64,000 nt of DNA from Acidobacterium capsulatum ATCC 51196 (GTDB taxonomy: Bacteria; Acidobacteriota; Terriglobia; Terriglobales; Acidobacteriaceae): NCBI RefSeq assembly GCF_000022565.1, contig NC_012483.1:2914001-2978000 (forward strand), written 5' to 3'. A program made the translations under genes and the position numbers. The notes beneath the pieces are model-generated. The model ran no database searches. It saw only the letters and a program-made list of their open reading frames with translations, and was not told where the DNA came from. Below are positions 7,910-16,830 of the stretch, piece by piece. Numbering within the stretch: position 1 is the stretch's first letter; each line of letters starts with the position of its first letter.

Positions 7910-9802
7910 ATGTCTTATTTTTTGAGAGCAGTATCTCTTGCAGTTCTTTTCGCGGGCCTCGGCCTCGCGGCTCAGGCCCAGTTGCAGGCTCAAAAGGTAT
8001 GCGAGGCAGCGCCGGCGAATGCGGCGCCATGCGTATACCGGCTGGATCCGCCAAACTGGTGGACGCACATGCCCGCGCCCATGTTGCTGCTCTATGGCCG
8101 CAACCTGAAAGACACCCACATCACAGTGCAGGGGCGCGATGTCTCCATCAGGCGCACGCATTTTTCCGCGAACGGACACTATGCCTTCGTATGGCTGGCC
8201 GATCAGAACAACGCCCCTCAGACCCTGCAGCTAAAGGTTTCATCGGCGCAGGGCGAAACCTCATTTCCATTCGTGCTCGGCAAGCGCAAGCCCGCCAGTG
8301 ATGGATTTCAGGGCTTCTCGGCTGCGGACACGATGTATCTCATCATGACGGATCGCTTTGCCGACGGCGATCTCAGCAACGATCCGCATCCCTCGCAACT
8401 CGCGCTGCCGCGTGGATGGCATGGCGGCGATTTCAAGGGCATTCAGGACCATCTGAATTACCTGAAGCAGTTGGGCATTACGACTATCTGGATTACCCCC
8501 GCCTACGACAATTCCGGCGGCCAGCAGGACTATCACGGCTACAGCGCGACCAACATGTATAAGCCGGACCCGCATTTTGGAAGCATTCGGGATTTTGAGA
8601 ACCTCGTCTCCGCTGTCCACGCAGACGGCATGAAATTTGTGCTCGACACGGTGCCAAATCATGTTGGAGCCGCGAATCCGTGGGCGCTTGATCCACCCGC
8701 GCCGGGTTGGTTTCACGGGACCGTGGCGCATCACGACGAAGCGAAATCCAATTTCGAGGCCATCACCGACCCTCATTCCGATTGGGCGCAGCGCAAAGAC
8801 ATTACCGAGGGCTGGTTTGCGAATGTGCTGCCCGATCTGAACCAGGAGAACCCGCTCGTTTCGCAATATCTCACGCAGAATGCGCTCTGGTGGATTGAAA
8901 CCGGCGGTCTTGATGGTCTGCGCATCGACACTTTTCCTTATGTGGGGCGCGCCTTCTGGCAGCACTTCAACGGAGAGATTCACCAGGTCTTTCCGCGTGT
9001 GACCGAGGTGGGTGAGGTCTTCAATCCCGACCCAACCATCGTCTCCTACTTTGCAGGCGGAGTTGCTCATGACGGCATCGATACGCATCTGTATACGCCC
9101 TTTGACTTTCCTACTTACTTTGCCCTGCGCGCCGTGTTGACGCATCAGAAGCCCATGTCCTACCTGGAAAGCGTCTGGGGCAAGGACTGGCTCTATCCGC
9201 ATCCCAATCGCCTGGTGCCATTCTTTGGCAATCACGACACGATGCGCTTCATGAGTCTGCCCGGCATGACGGTCGCTGATCTCAAGCTTGCTTATGGCAT
9301 CGTGCTCACCATGCGTGGAATGCCGGAAATTTACTACGGGGACGAACTGGCGATGAAAGGCGGCGACGACCCGAACAATCGTCATGATTTCCCCGGAGGG
9401 TTCCCGGGTGGCAAACGTGACGCCTTCACACGCGCGGGACGCACACCTAAGGAGAATGAGGTGCATGACTGGGTCGCCGGCCTGCTGCACTTCCGTGATA
9501 CTAACGCCGTCTTTGGAGACGGCGGCCAGCAAGATATTGAATATGATGCGACTTCGTTCGTCTACCTGCGTGCCCGCGATATTTCGCACGGCTGCATCGC
9601 CGGACATTCGGACCGCGTGCTGGTCGCGATCAATGACGGGTCCAAGGCGAAGGTGATTTCCATCGCTTCAAAAAATACAGCGCTGGCGGGCTGCAGTATA
9701 TTTGTGCCGGAAGCAGGTACAAATGTTCCGGCATCGCAGCGCGAAGGAAATCTCACGCTCACCCTCGCGCCGAAGCAGATGGCAATTTACACGGTGCGTT
9801 GA
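7910..9802 (+). CDS. Secreted GH13 maltodextrinase (neopullulanase/cyclomaltodextrinase type)
   Basis: The protein has 630 residues. The ATG at 7910 follows AAAAGGGA; an upstream ATG at 7868 is not preceded by a site. A signal peptide of about 24 residues (ending AAQAQ) exports it. Residues ~30-130 form the N-terminal domain of cyclomaltodextrinases. The GH13 barrel follows with region I DTVPNHVG, region II GLRIDTFPY (nucleophile Asp near 340), region III EVGEVF (acid/base Glu near 368) and region IV FFGNHDTMRF, so the enzyme looks catalytically complete. This group cleaves cyclodextrins, pullulan or maltodextrins, and SusA of Bacteroides is a periplasmic example. It probably degrades sugar imported by the receptor upstream. 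Confidence 0.9.
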   Translation: MSYFLRAVSLAVLFAGLGLAAQAQLQAQKVCEAAPANAAPCVYRLDPPNWWTHMPAPMLLLYGRNLKDTHITVQGRDVSIRRTHFSANGHYAFVWLADQNNAPQTLQLKVSSAQGETSFPFVLGKRKPASDGFQGFSAADTMYLIMTDRFADGDLSNDPHPSQLALPRGWHGGDFKGIQDHLNYLKQLGITTIWITPAYDNSGGQQDYHGYSATNMYKPDPHFGSIRDFENLVSAVHADGMKFVLDTVPNHVGAANPWALDPPAPGWFHGTVAHHDEAKSNFEAITDPHSDWAQRKDITEGWFANVLPDLNQENPLVSQYLTQNALWWIETGGLDGLRIDTFPYVGRAFWQHFNGEIHQVFPRVTEVGEVFNPDPTIVSYFAGGVAHDGIDTHLYTPFDFPTYFALRAVLTHQKPMSYLESVWGKDWLYPHPNRLVPFFGNHDTMRFMSLPGMTVADLKLAYGIVLTMRGMPEIYYGDELAMKGGDDPNNRHDFPGGFPGGKRDAFTRAGRTPKENEVHDWVAGLLHFRDTNAVFGDGGQQDIEYDATSFVYLRARDISHGCIAGHSDRVLVAINDGSKAKVISIASKNTALAGCSIFVPEAGTNVPASQREGNLTLTLAPKQMAIYTVR

Positions 9803-9823
9803 TACAAGAAATGCAGCAATAAC

Positions 9824-9857
9824 AAAGTGAGGGGCGGATTTTCCGCCCCTCACTTTT
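9824..9857. terminator. Bidirectional intrinsic terminator
   Basis: AAAGTGAGGGGCGG pairs with CCGCCCCTCACTTT across a short A-TTTT loop and is flanked by T-rich ends. It separates the convergent maltodextrinase and aldo/keto reductase genes. Confidence 0.85.
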
Positions 9858-9859
9858 CC

Positions 9860-10747
9860 TTACCGGGTCTTTATCTTGCCTTGGGCCTCGTCTTCAATGG
9901 CCTGCCACTCATCGGCACGCAATTCAAATTGAGCCGCCGCTACATTCTCTTCCAGATGCTGCACTGATGAGGTGCCAGGAATGGGAAGAACCACCTTGGA
10001 TCGGTGCAGAAGCCAGGCCAGCGAAAGCTGCGCTACCGTCATCTGGTGCAACTCTGCGGCGTGCTGCAGCATACCGCCCTTTTGGGCCAGCTTGCCTGCC
10101 GCGACTGGAAACCACGGAATGAAGCCAAGCCCGTGCTGCTCGCAGTAGTTGAGCGTCGCTTCATGCTTGCGTTCGCTCAGGTTGTACATATTCTGCACGC
10201 TCACGATAGGAAGCACTTTCTGCGCCTGCTCAATCTCTTTTGCGTCGACTTCAGACAGCCCAACGTGCCGAATCTTGCCTTCCTTCTGCATGTCTTTGAT
10301 CGCGCCCAGCGATTCTTCTACCGGCACCTTGGGATCAATGCGATGCAGTTGCCAGAGATCAATGCGCTCGACCTTGAGCCGCCGCAGGCTCATCTCGACG
10401 CATTGGCGCAGGTATTCCGGCCTGCCGACGGGGTGCCACTGGTTTGGCCCTGTGCGCGTGAGCCCGCCCTTGGTCGCGATCACCAGTTCTTTTGGGTAAG
10501 GCCGCAAAGCCTCGCCAATCAGGCGTTCGCTCACTTCCGGGCCATAGGCATCCGCTGTATCAATGAAGTTCACGCCCAGCTCAATAGCGCGTCTCAGAAC
10601 CTTCTTCGCCGTGTCTGCATCCTTGGGCTCGCCCCAGATTCCCTCGCCGGTGATGCGCATTGCGCCGTAACCGAGCCGGTGAATTTCCAGGTCGCCGCCT
10701 AATAGGAATGTTCCGCTTTTTGCCGCAGGGGTATTGATCATGTCCAT
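9860..10747 (-). CDS. Aldo/keto reductase
   Basis: The protein has 295 residues, a normal AKR size. The catalytic tetrad is visible: Asp63 and Tyr68 in FIDTADAYG, Lys93 in ATKGG and His135 in LWQLHRID. The C-terminal IPGTSSVQHLEEN loop binds NADP(H) phosphate in this family. It is a cytoplasmic reductase of carbonyl compounds with unknown substrate. I chose the ATG at 10747; a TTG at 10753 and an ATG at 10741 are also in frame and none has a clear ribosome-binding site. It converges on the maltodextrinase gene and is a single transcription unit by spacing. Confidence 0.88.
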   Translation of the reverse strand: MDMINTPAAKSGTFLLGGDLEIHRLGYGAMRITGEGIWGEPKDADTAKKVLRRAIELGVNFIDTADAYGPEVSERLIGEALRPYPKELVIATKGGLTRTGPNQWHPVGRPEYLRQCVEMSLRRLKVERIDLWQLHRIDPKVPVEESLGAIKDMQKEGKIRHVGLSEVDAKEIEQAQKVLPIVSVQNMYNLSERKHEATLNYCEQHGLGFIPWFPVAAGKLAQKGGMLQHAAELHQMTVAQLSLAWLLHRSKVVLPIPGTSSVQHLEENVAAAQFELRADEWQAIEDEAQGKIKTR

Positions 10748-10915
10748 ACGCAATTAGATGCGCTGGAACTTGCGAAGAGCTATTTTGTGGCTGGGGATTG
10801 TGTATCTGGCTAGCTGCGGCTGGCTGGGAGAGATGGGGTGCCTTTTGCGCAGAAGGGCGGGATGGTGAGCCCATCCCTGGCATAGCTGCTGCCAAAGGAT
10901 GGGCGCCCACGGTTT

Positions 10916-12484
10916 CTAGTGCTTGTTGAAGATGTCGGCCTCGACCGCCTTCTGGAAGGCGACGCGGCTTGCCTCGCGGGTGTAGAACATGTGTCCGCCC
11001 GGGAACTCGTGAATTTCGATGCGGTCACGCAGCGCGTTGGGCATCTCATTCACGCTCAGCACCGAGCCCATGAACGGGCAGGAGAGATCGTTCCACCCAT
11101 GCCCGATGAACACATGCAGGCCCGGATCGGCGGCGACGGCATCGCGCAGTTGCTCCACTGAGCCGTTGCGCAGGTCGTTGTCGCGATTCCACTCCTCGTT
11201 CACCTTGTAGGAGAGCGTGTGGTACGGCGCGTCGTCCTTCCAGCCGACGGTTTGCGTCACAAAGTTCACCATAGCCTCGGTGGTGGGCGCAATGATGCTG
11301 GCCAGAATCGGATCGTTGGCGCGCTGGTCAGGAGACCACGGAAAAGGATCTGTCATGGTTACATTAGAGTCGTAGATCGAGCCGATCTTGCCCTGCTCCC
11401 GCCACGCTTCGCGCAGGTAGGACTCCGTGTTAAAGCGGCCGCCCGATTCCTTCACATAGGTGGGGTCGAGGCCGGTCATCTGCGTCACCTTCTGGATCAT
11501 GGCCTGCTCCGCGGAAGGATCCGCGTTGCCAGTAATAAGAGCCGAAGCATACGGACCTTCGTCATACGCAATGACCGACTGCATGGCTTCGGGTGTCAGC
11601 TTGCCTTCCCTCTCCAGGTGCGCGGCAACAATGGGCGGTAGTGTTACCATCCACGGAATCGGGGAGACATCGCCGAAGCGCTCGATGCTCGGGTTCAGGT
11701 AGGGCGAAACCAGCACGAGACCGTTGACGCCCACTCCCAGCCGCGACTGCAGGTAATAGGTGATGCGCGGTCCGCGGAAGCCGCCGTAGCTCTCGCCGAT
11801 GACATACTTGGGCGAGGTCATGCGACCGTTATCGACCAGCCAGGTATAGATGACGCGCGACAGGTAAGCGATATCAGGGTCAGTGTTGTAGAAGAGCTTG
11901 CGGGTTTCTGCATCCGAGACCAGCGACCGGCTGAAGCCCGTGCCGATGGGGTCAATGAAAACCAGATCGCTGAAGCCGAGCCACGTGCCCTGATTGTCGG
12001 TCATCGTGATGGGGCCCGATGCGCTGTCCCCCTTGTTGCCGATGCCTTCTAGGTGCTTGGGCCCGATGGCGCCGAAGTTCAGAAAGACCGACGAGGCGCC
12101 AGGGCCGCCATTCACAGCAAACGTAACAGGGCGGTTCTTTCCTGGCACCGTGTAAGCGGTGTAGACCACTTCCCCGGCAACTTTGCCGTTTTCATCGCGC
12201 ACGGGAATCTTGCCCACCGTGACGGTGTAATGCAGTGTGCTGCCGTTGAGCACCATGGATTGCGGAACGCTCTTATCCGCCGGCAATGACGGCCATTTGC
12301 TGGTGTCAGTGTCAGCCGGTTTAGCGGCCGAAGGCGCGGGCTTGGCAGGCGAGCTCGTGCTCTTGTCTTCATGATGCTTTTTCTGCGCATGAGCGGGCAG
12401 AGCAGCAGAGCAGAATAGAAGGCAGAGAGAGGCACAGCCCAACGCAGCCCAGGGGCGAGCGGAGGTCGTTAGAGGATTTCGCAT
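10916..12484 (-). CDS. Secreted S10-family serine carboxypeptidase
   Basis: The protein has 522 residues. A signal peptide ends near LPAHAQ and is followed by a Lys/Pro/Ala-rich linker of about 40 residues. The oxyanion-hole motif VNGGPGASS and the nucleophile motif GESYGG (Ser near 232) are present, as are the catalytic Asp in GWNDLSCP (near 465) and His in GGHMFY (near 496). The full Ser-Asp-His triad of the carboxypeptidase Y family is therefore there. Bacterial members act in the periplasm or medium on peptide C-termini, often at acid pH. I used the ATG at 12484; a GTG at 12493 is also in frame. The gene is 72 bases downstream of the FixH-like gene on the same strand and may be co-transcribed. 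Confidence 0.9.
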   Translation of the reverse strand: MRNPLTTSARPWAALGCASLCLLFCSAALPAHAQKKHHEDKSTSSPAKPAPSAAKPADTDTSKWPSLPADKSVPQSMVLNGSTLHYTVTVGKIPVRDENGKVAGEVVYTAYTVPGKNRPVTFAVNGGPGASSVFLNFGAIGPKHLEGIGNKGDSASGPITMTDNQGTWLGFSDLVFIDPIGTGFSRSLVSDAETRKLFYNTDPDIAYLSRVIYTWLVDNGRMTSPKYVIGESYGGFRGPRITYYLQSRLGVGVNGLVLVSPYLNPSIERFGDVSPIPWMVTLPPIVAAHLEREGKLTPEAMQSVIAYDEGPYASALITGNADPSAEQAMIQKVTQMTGLDPTYVKESGGRFNTESYLREAWREQGKIGSIYDSNVTMTDPFPWSPDQRANDPILASIIAPTTEAMVNFVTQTVGWKDDAPYHTLSYKVNEEWNRDNDLRNGSVEQLRDAVAADPGLHVFIGHGWNDLSCPFMGSVLSVNEMPNALRDRIEIHEFPGGHMFYTREASRVAFQKAVEADIFNKH

Positions 12485-12556
12485 GGAATTCACGATAAAG
12501 GAACCGGCGGAAAAGGAACAGGAGCGAACTTGAATCAGGCTTGGAGCGGATGCATA

Positions 12557-13087
12557 TCAGGTCGTGGGAATGCTTCGCCGCCGTTGCGCGGCTACAGTCC
12601 GCTTGCGCCACTGATGTAACAGAAAAAGCAGCATCATGATCGGCACAATGGCGATCTGCCATGCGACTTCATTGGTAATCAGGTTCGGCGGGGCAACGCG
12701 AAACTCGCCGGTGCAAACGCCGCTCTCGGCACCCTGGCTTACATGAATCGCAATACGCCACAACCCCTGCTTCGGCAGAGAGAAATTGGCCGCCTCAAGA
12801 AACCGCGTGGTGGCCTGTCCATGCGTGGCTTGCAGGGTAATCGGCTCGCCCTGCCCATCTGCCGGGGTCAGCACAAATGTGACGCGGGCATCGCTGACGA
12901 TGCCTTGTACTCCGGGCCTTTCTACCACCACGCTGAAGTCCGCGCGGCCCGGCGTGAGCGGATCAGGCGTGGTGAACAGCGTTACGACAAACGGCCCGGC
13001 CGGTTTGCGAAATTGCAGCCGTCCGCCATCGGCCCAGGCATGCACGGAAACAAAAAGCATCAGCAGCAGAAGCAGATATCGTTTCAT
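12557..13087 (-). CDS. FixH/YtkA-like membrane-anchored protein
   Basis: The protein has 176 residues. The N-terminal hydrophobic segment (1-19) looks like a signal peptide. A beta-rich domain (about 30-130) resembles the YtkA/FixH immunoglobulin-like fold, and one membrane helix near 139-160 is followed by a basic tail. Its ATG shares one base with the stop of the upstream fusion gene, so the two are translationally coupled. FixH-type proteins act with FixG/CcoG-like ferredoxin proteins in copper delivery and cytochrome oxidase assembly. The partner encoded upstream contains both CtaG and FixG-like parts, which supports that role. Function is inferred from context. Confidence 0.7.
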   Translation of the reverse strand: MKRYLLLLLMLFVSVHAWADGGRLQFRKPAGPFVVTLFTTPDPLTPGRADFSVVVERPGVQGIVSDARVTFVLTPADGQGEPITLQATHGQATTRFLEAANFSLPKQGLWRIAIHVSQGAESGVCTGEFRVAPPNLITNEVAWQIAIVPIMMLLFLLHQWRKRTVAAQRRRSIPTT

Positions 13088-15471
13088 CACATGCCCATCC
13101 CACGCATCTCCATCGGCTGGGTGTATATCCAGATGCAGATGGCATAGAAGAGTCCGCTACTGAGCGCCCATAAAGTCAGCATGGCGACGGCATTGCGGGC
13201 TGAGGAGGCCATCTGTCGCACCAGGCGCCATCCGGCATAAAGCGTAAACAGCAACCCTAGATCGAGCATCCAGATTTGCAGGTGAAAGAGATTCAGCCCT
13301 TCCGCCCCCGGAATCAGCATGAGCTGGATGGGCTTGCTCACCATCGTCATCGCGCCCATGCCGCTCATGTCCATGTTCATGCCGGGCATATTGCCCATTT
13401 GGCTCATCCCCTGCATGCCGGCCATTGCGCTCATGGCATGCGGGTGCGCTCCGCCTGTCAGAGCATGCCATGCATGGGTGAGAGTTGGCATGAAAGAAGA
13501 AGTTGCGGTGGCCATATGAAACAGCAGGTGAGCCGCCCACATCGCAAGCCCCAGCGGCAGCAGAGCCAGTGCGAAGCGGCAGAAGACGGTGCGAACACTC
13601 TTCTCGGTGGAGAAGATCTGCAGCGCTTTGGCAAATGTCCAACTCGCGGCCAGCAACACGAGAAAGATGGATGCTGCGACGGCAAGAGAACCAACTCCCG
13701 AGGCGAAGAAAGGGTGCGCTGCCTCGAAGTCTGAGAGGCGATCCACCACCGGCGCAATCATCACTCCCGCATTGAAGATCGAAGAGATCGCCAGCAGCAA
13801 CACCATCACCGCGACATCAAACCGCCGCGAGAATCGGCGCAGGGATGAGCGCCGTGGATCGTTGACCAGATCGCGCACCGGCGGCAACACACGCAGCGCA
13901 ATATTGTCGTGCGGGCAGGCTTTCACGCAGTCCATGCAGAGTGTGCAGTCCATGTTGCCTTGCTTCATCGGCAGATAAAGCTGCAGCTCGCAGCCTCGCT
14001 GCGCTTCATTGCCACGAATGCAATCCCGCGTGGAGCAACTCGAACAGGTGGACTGGCTTTTCACGCCCAGATCAAGCGGCGAAACCAGCGATGAGACAAA
14101 ATTGAACTGGCCGATCGGGCAAACGTACTTGCAAAAATTTGCCCCGCGAAAGATGGAATCAATTGCAAAGACCGCCAGCACATAGCCGAGCAGCACTATC
14201 GCGGTATCACGCGGCGAGTTCCAAAGTGCGAAGTGTTCATAGGCCCAGAAAAAGACCAGCAGCAGGATCGTCGCGGGCCATTTGTTTTTGAGCCACGCGG
14301 GCCAGCGCAGCTTACCCAGACCAAAGAAACGGGCCAGTTCCCGCGGCAGCGTAAAGGGACAGGCCATGCAGAAGAGGTTGCCGGCGACGAAAAAGAGCAG
14401 CAGATTCAAGGGCCGCAAAATGTTCCAAAGCACGGAACCGCCAAGATTCAGCATGGCTACCGGTGTGCCGCGTGCGCCGTCGAGAATAATGGCAGCAATC
14501 AGCAACAGGGTGAGACTCTGCAATCCGGCGCGGCCAAATCGCGCGCGCAAGATTCGGCCTACAGGTGGCATCTGGAGCAAGTCAAATGCCGGCGGCATCT
14601 TAACTTTGTGGCGTATCGCTGCCGCGCGCTGGATTGCCTGGCGTATGCGCTGCCTGCGTGGCGAGAGCAACTGCAATACGATGACCATCAACGGAATCCA
14701 GAAGATAAATGAGCCAATCACCCACATCTCGGCTCCCGCCGCCGTTTGGTCCATTTGCGCCGAGATGCCAAAGATGCGCGGCGCATTCCGATAGGTCGAA
14801 TAGATGACGCTGCCGCCGAAAACCAGATAGCCCGAGAGGGCCGTATTCACAACATCAGCCGTCATTAAATATGGCAAAATCATCCAGCGCGACCAGCGGT
14901 AACGGCTTGGCCAGGGTTGAAGCACAAACCACCAGAAGGGCAGCGCAAAAAAGAAGAAGCTGGCGTGCTCCAGTTCGTGCACGGTGTTGTTGCGCAGCGC
15001 CAGATCGTACGCCGCGGGTACATGCCAGAGCAGAAATGAGATGTTCATGGCCAGCCATCCGAAGACAGGGTGCGTCACCACCGCCTGCACACCGTGGAAG
15101 GCCTTGGAGTTCATCCATGCGGACAGATCATCGCGCACCAGCGCGCGGGGCAGTCCGCGCAGCAGGGGCACCACGGGCGCGCCCAGCACAATGAGCGGCG
15201 GCGCCACTGACATGAGGATAAGGTGCTGTGTCATGTGCGCGACCAGCAGAAACTGATCCAGTGCGTCCAGTGGAGACGCCAGCGCCAGCCAGAACGAAGC
15301 CAGCCCAGCCATAAAGGAGGCCATGCGCCACACCGGCAACTCCGTGGGGCGGGTCACGCGGGCCATCCGCCACCCGCGCAGGTAGACAATGGCGGCCACC
15401 ATCACGCCGATGGTAGGGGCCAGCGGGATGGTCCACGATTGAAGGATGGCTTGAGTCAGGTTATCGGGCAC
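13087..15471 (-). CDS. CtaG-polyferredoxin fusion membrane protein with methionine-rich segment
   Basis: The protein has 794 residues from a GTG at 15471. Residues ~1-270 match the caa3-type oxidase assembly factor CtaG (several membrane helices and HMTQHL, LLWHVPAAYD and HELEHASFFF histidine motifs). Residues ~310-560 form a NapH/FixG-like polyferredoxin with CMACP, CKYVCP, CSSCSTRDC and CTLCMDCVKACP cysteine motifs that would hold [4Fe-4S] clusters. Near 675-710 is a segment with about a dozen methionines (MQGM, MGNMPGM, MDMSGMG), and the protein ends MEMRGMGM. Methionine-rich stretches commonly bind Cu(I). I infer a copper-loading or electron-supplying assembly factor for a haem-copper oxidase. 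The fusion of two usually separate proteins is unusual. Confidence 0.85.
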   Translation of the reverse strand: MPDNLTQAILQSWTIPLAPTIGVMVAAIVYLRGWRMARVTRPTELPVWRMASFMAGLASFWLALASPLDALDQFLLVAHMTQHLILMSVAPPLIVLGAPVVPLLRGLPRALVRDDLSAWMNSKAFHGVQAVVTHPVFGWLAMNISFLLWHVPAAYDLALRNNTVHELEHASFFFFALPFWWFVLQPWPSRYRWSRWMILPYLMTADVVNTALSGYLVFGGSVIYSTYRNAPRIFGISAQMDQTAAGAEMWVIGSFIFWIPLMVIVLQLLSPRRQRIRQAIQRAAAIRHKVKMPPAFDLLQMPPVGRILRARFGRAGLQSLTLLLIAAIILDGARGTPVAMLNLGGSVLWNILRPLNLLLFFVAGNLFCMACPFTLPRELARFFGLGKLRWPAWLKNKWPATILLLVFFWAYEHFALWNSPRDTAIVLLGYVLAVFAIDSIFRGANFCKYVCPIGQFNFVSSLVSPLDLGVKSQSTCSSCSTRDCIRGNEAQRGCELQLYLPMKQGNMDCTLCMDCVKACPHDNIALRVLPPVRDLVNDPRRSSLRRFSRRFDVAVMVLLLAISSIFNAGVMIAPVVDRLSDFEAAHPFFASGVGSLAVAASIFLVLLAASWTFAKALQIFSTEKSVRTVFCRFALALLPLGLAMWAAHLLFHMATATSSFMPTLTHAWHALTGGAHPHAMSAMAGMQGMSQMGNMPGMNMDMSGMGAMTMVSKPIQLMLIPGAEGLNLFHLQIWMLDLGLLFTLYAGWRLVRQMASSARNAVAMLTLWALSSGLFYAICIWIYTQPMEMRGMGM

Positions 15472-15887
15472 GAGGGTTCCACATCCGTAGCGCGGCTCGG
15501 GAGACGGTGATCATCTGGGAGCTTGCACTTCTTAGGATACCGCTGCGGATCGCCTGCTTCCTGCGCGACCTGGTGCGGCAGATCGTCGCTTGGTGCGCTA
15601 TGAAATTCATATGGCAACCGAGGTGCGGTATACTTGGATAGACGCTGTCCTTCGACGGACTTCGCAGAGCGAGCATTCATGCAGCTTCACGTGACATACC
15701 GAAAGCCAATGTCGGCCCTCGGAAATCAATCCGGTGCCATGCATGCACTTGTTTTTGTCACAGGCTGGAGCCCACTCGCACTCTGATTCTTCTTACAAGA
15801 GTTTGCGAAGCCCCGGCCCTCAGCGCCGGGGCTTTTGCGTTGGCGCACGATTTCTTTCTCACAAACCATAAAAAAAGGAGGCAATTC
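15472..15887 (+). ncRNA. Intergenic region with candidate small RNA or 35-codon gene (15641-15836)
   Basis: No long gene is present. TTCATA (15606-15611), 17 bases, then TATACT (15629-15634) form a reasonable sigma-70 promoter on the plus strand, and an intrinsic terminator ends at 15836. A transcript of about 195 bases would result that belongs to no flanking gene. It contains one 35-codon frame, 15679-15786, without a convincing ribosome-binding site. A small RNA or short protein is possible; both are inference. Confidence 0.3.
15808..15836 (+). terminator. Intrinsic terminator with no upstream annotated gene
   Basis: AAGCCCCGGC (15808-15817) pairs with GCCGGGGCTT (15825-15834) and is followed by TTTTGCG. 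The nearest upstream gene is on the other strand, so it probably ends a small transcript. Confidence 0.7.
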
Positions 15888-16067
15888 ATGATCACGACCT
15901 ATTCTTTCCAGGCAGACTTTCGCAATGTGGCCCAGCGGCTCGCGGAGAATCAGCGGCAGAGTGTGCGGCAGACCGAGCACGTCCGGCGCGCTGTCCGGTC
16001 TGCGGCAGAGGAGCGCGAAAGGATGCGGTTCCAGCAGGAAGATGCCTCAAGCGAGCGCGTAGCCTGA
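15888..16067 (+). CDS. Small charged helical protein, unknown function
   Basis: The protein has 59 residues. The ATG at 15888 is preceded by a very strong AAAAAAGGAGGCAATTC site, which is the main evidence that it is expressed; an upstream in-frame ATG at 15840 has none. The product is rich in Arg, Gln and Glu with regular spacing (RRAVRSAAEERERMRFQQ), suggesting one long amphipathic or coiled helix. There is no membrane segment and there are no cysteines. It is followed by its own terminator, so it is probably monocistronic. No family is recognised. Confidence 0.65.
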   Translation: MITTYSFQADFRNVAQRLAENQRQSVRQTEHVRRAVRSAAEERERMRFQQEDASSERVA

Positions 16068-16110
16068 GCGGCATGTGGCGGCCAGCGTGACTCCAGACCG
16101 CGAAGCCCCG

Positions 16111-16142
16111 AGAGCGAGCTGGTTCCCAGCTCGCTCTTTTCA
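16111..16142 (+). terminator. Intrinsic terminator
   Basis: AGAGCGAGCTGG pairs with CCAGCTCGCTCT (12 base pairs, 3-base loop) and is followed by TTTTCATTTTT. It ends the small gene at 15888. Confidence 0.85.
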
Positions 16143-16266
16143 TTTTTACTCTGTTTCGCAGGGATGATTCGGATGCATATGCGGAGCGCCGACCGGCTGC
16201 TTGGCAAAGATGCCAGTCGATGTCCTGAGGAATGTATAAGCCCCTGGCGGTGGCGCGTCCGCTAAA

Positions 16267-16278
16267 GAAACCGTTTTC
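16267..16278. promoter_or_regulatory. LacI-type operator-like sequence (imperfect)
   Basis: GAAACCGTTTTC is a near-palindrome around a central CG and resembles a degenerate copy of the perfect palindrome at 16485-16498. It lies about 140 bases upstream of the candidate -35 element. Confidence 0.25.
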
Positions 16279-16415
16279 TATAACTTCCGCGATAAATTCT
16301 TTTTATCCGGAATCCATTTGTTGACGGATAAGTAAATCCTTTCTGAATCATGAAGTTAGAGTCATGAAGCGATGCCGGGGCTTTCCGCGGCACCCGTTTC
16401 CTCCTTTCGCCCCTC

Positions 16416-16445
16416 TTGACAATGCAAATTCACAGCGTGCTTAAT
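16416..16445 (+). promoter_or_regulatory. Candidate sigma-70 promoter for the second receptor
   Basis: A consensus TTGACA (16416-16421) is followed by 18 bases and CTTAAT (16440-16445, four of six consensus positions). It would give a leader of roughly 380 bases before the receptor start. Confidence 0.45.
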
Positions 16446-16484
16446 GTTGCCCGCATCAGTTTTTGTCCTGTCTGAAGGCATGAA

Positions 16485-16498
16485 CTGAAACGTTTCAG
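16485..16498. promoter_or_regulatory. Perfect LacI-family operator-like palindrome
   Basis: CTGAAACGTTTCAG is a perfect 14-base palindrome with a central CG, the form of LacI/GalR/CcpA-family operators. It lies about 33 bases after the predicted transcription start, where a bound repressor would block elongation. No LacI-family gene is in the window. Confidence 0.5.
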
Positions 16499-16830
16499 CA
16501 GAATCTCGTTAGGCGCTTTGTACCTGAGATGGTTCTGTCTGATCGTCCCCTGCTGCGAACGCCTGCTGAGAGTAGAAGCCCGGCATCTTCCGGTCATCTT
16601 CTGTCTTGGAGGGCGAAACAGGAAATACGAGTCTTCCACTCAGAGAAGACGCGAATACTAAGGCGCGAGATATCACAACCTGGTACGACTTATCGCATTT
16701 GGCGCGCAAAGCGCGTTGGGTGCGACAACGCAAGACCATGCCTGCAGGGCGATGCGGTCACAGAGCCGCACGCGATCGGTGCATTGCGCACTGACAGGCC
16801 ACCACAGGATTTTTCAAGGAGAAAGGTTAC

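Larger units (their letters stand above)
16143..16830 (+). promoter_or_regulatory. Long regulatory region upstream of the second receptor
   Basis: About 690 bases carry no convincing gene. They contain the promoter and two palindromes listed separately and an unassigned stretch between 16500 and 16800. Short open frames there have no ribosome-binding sites or domain features. The length suggests a long 5' leader or several operators. Confidence 0.5.
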
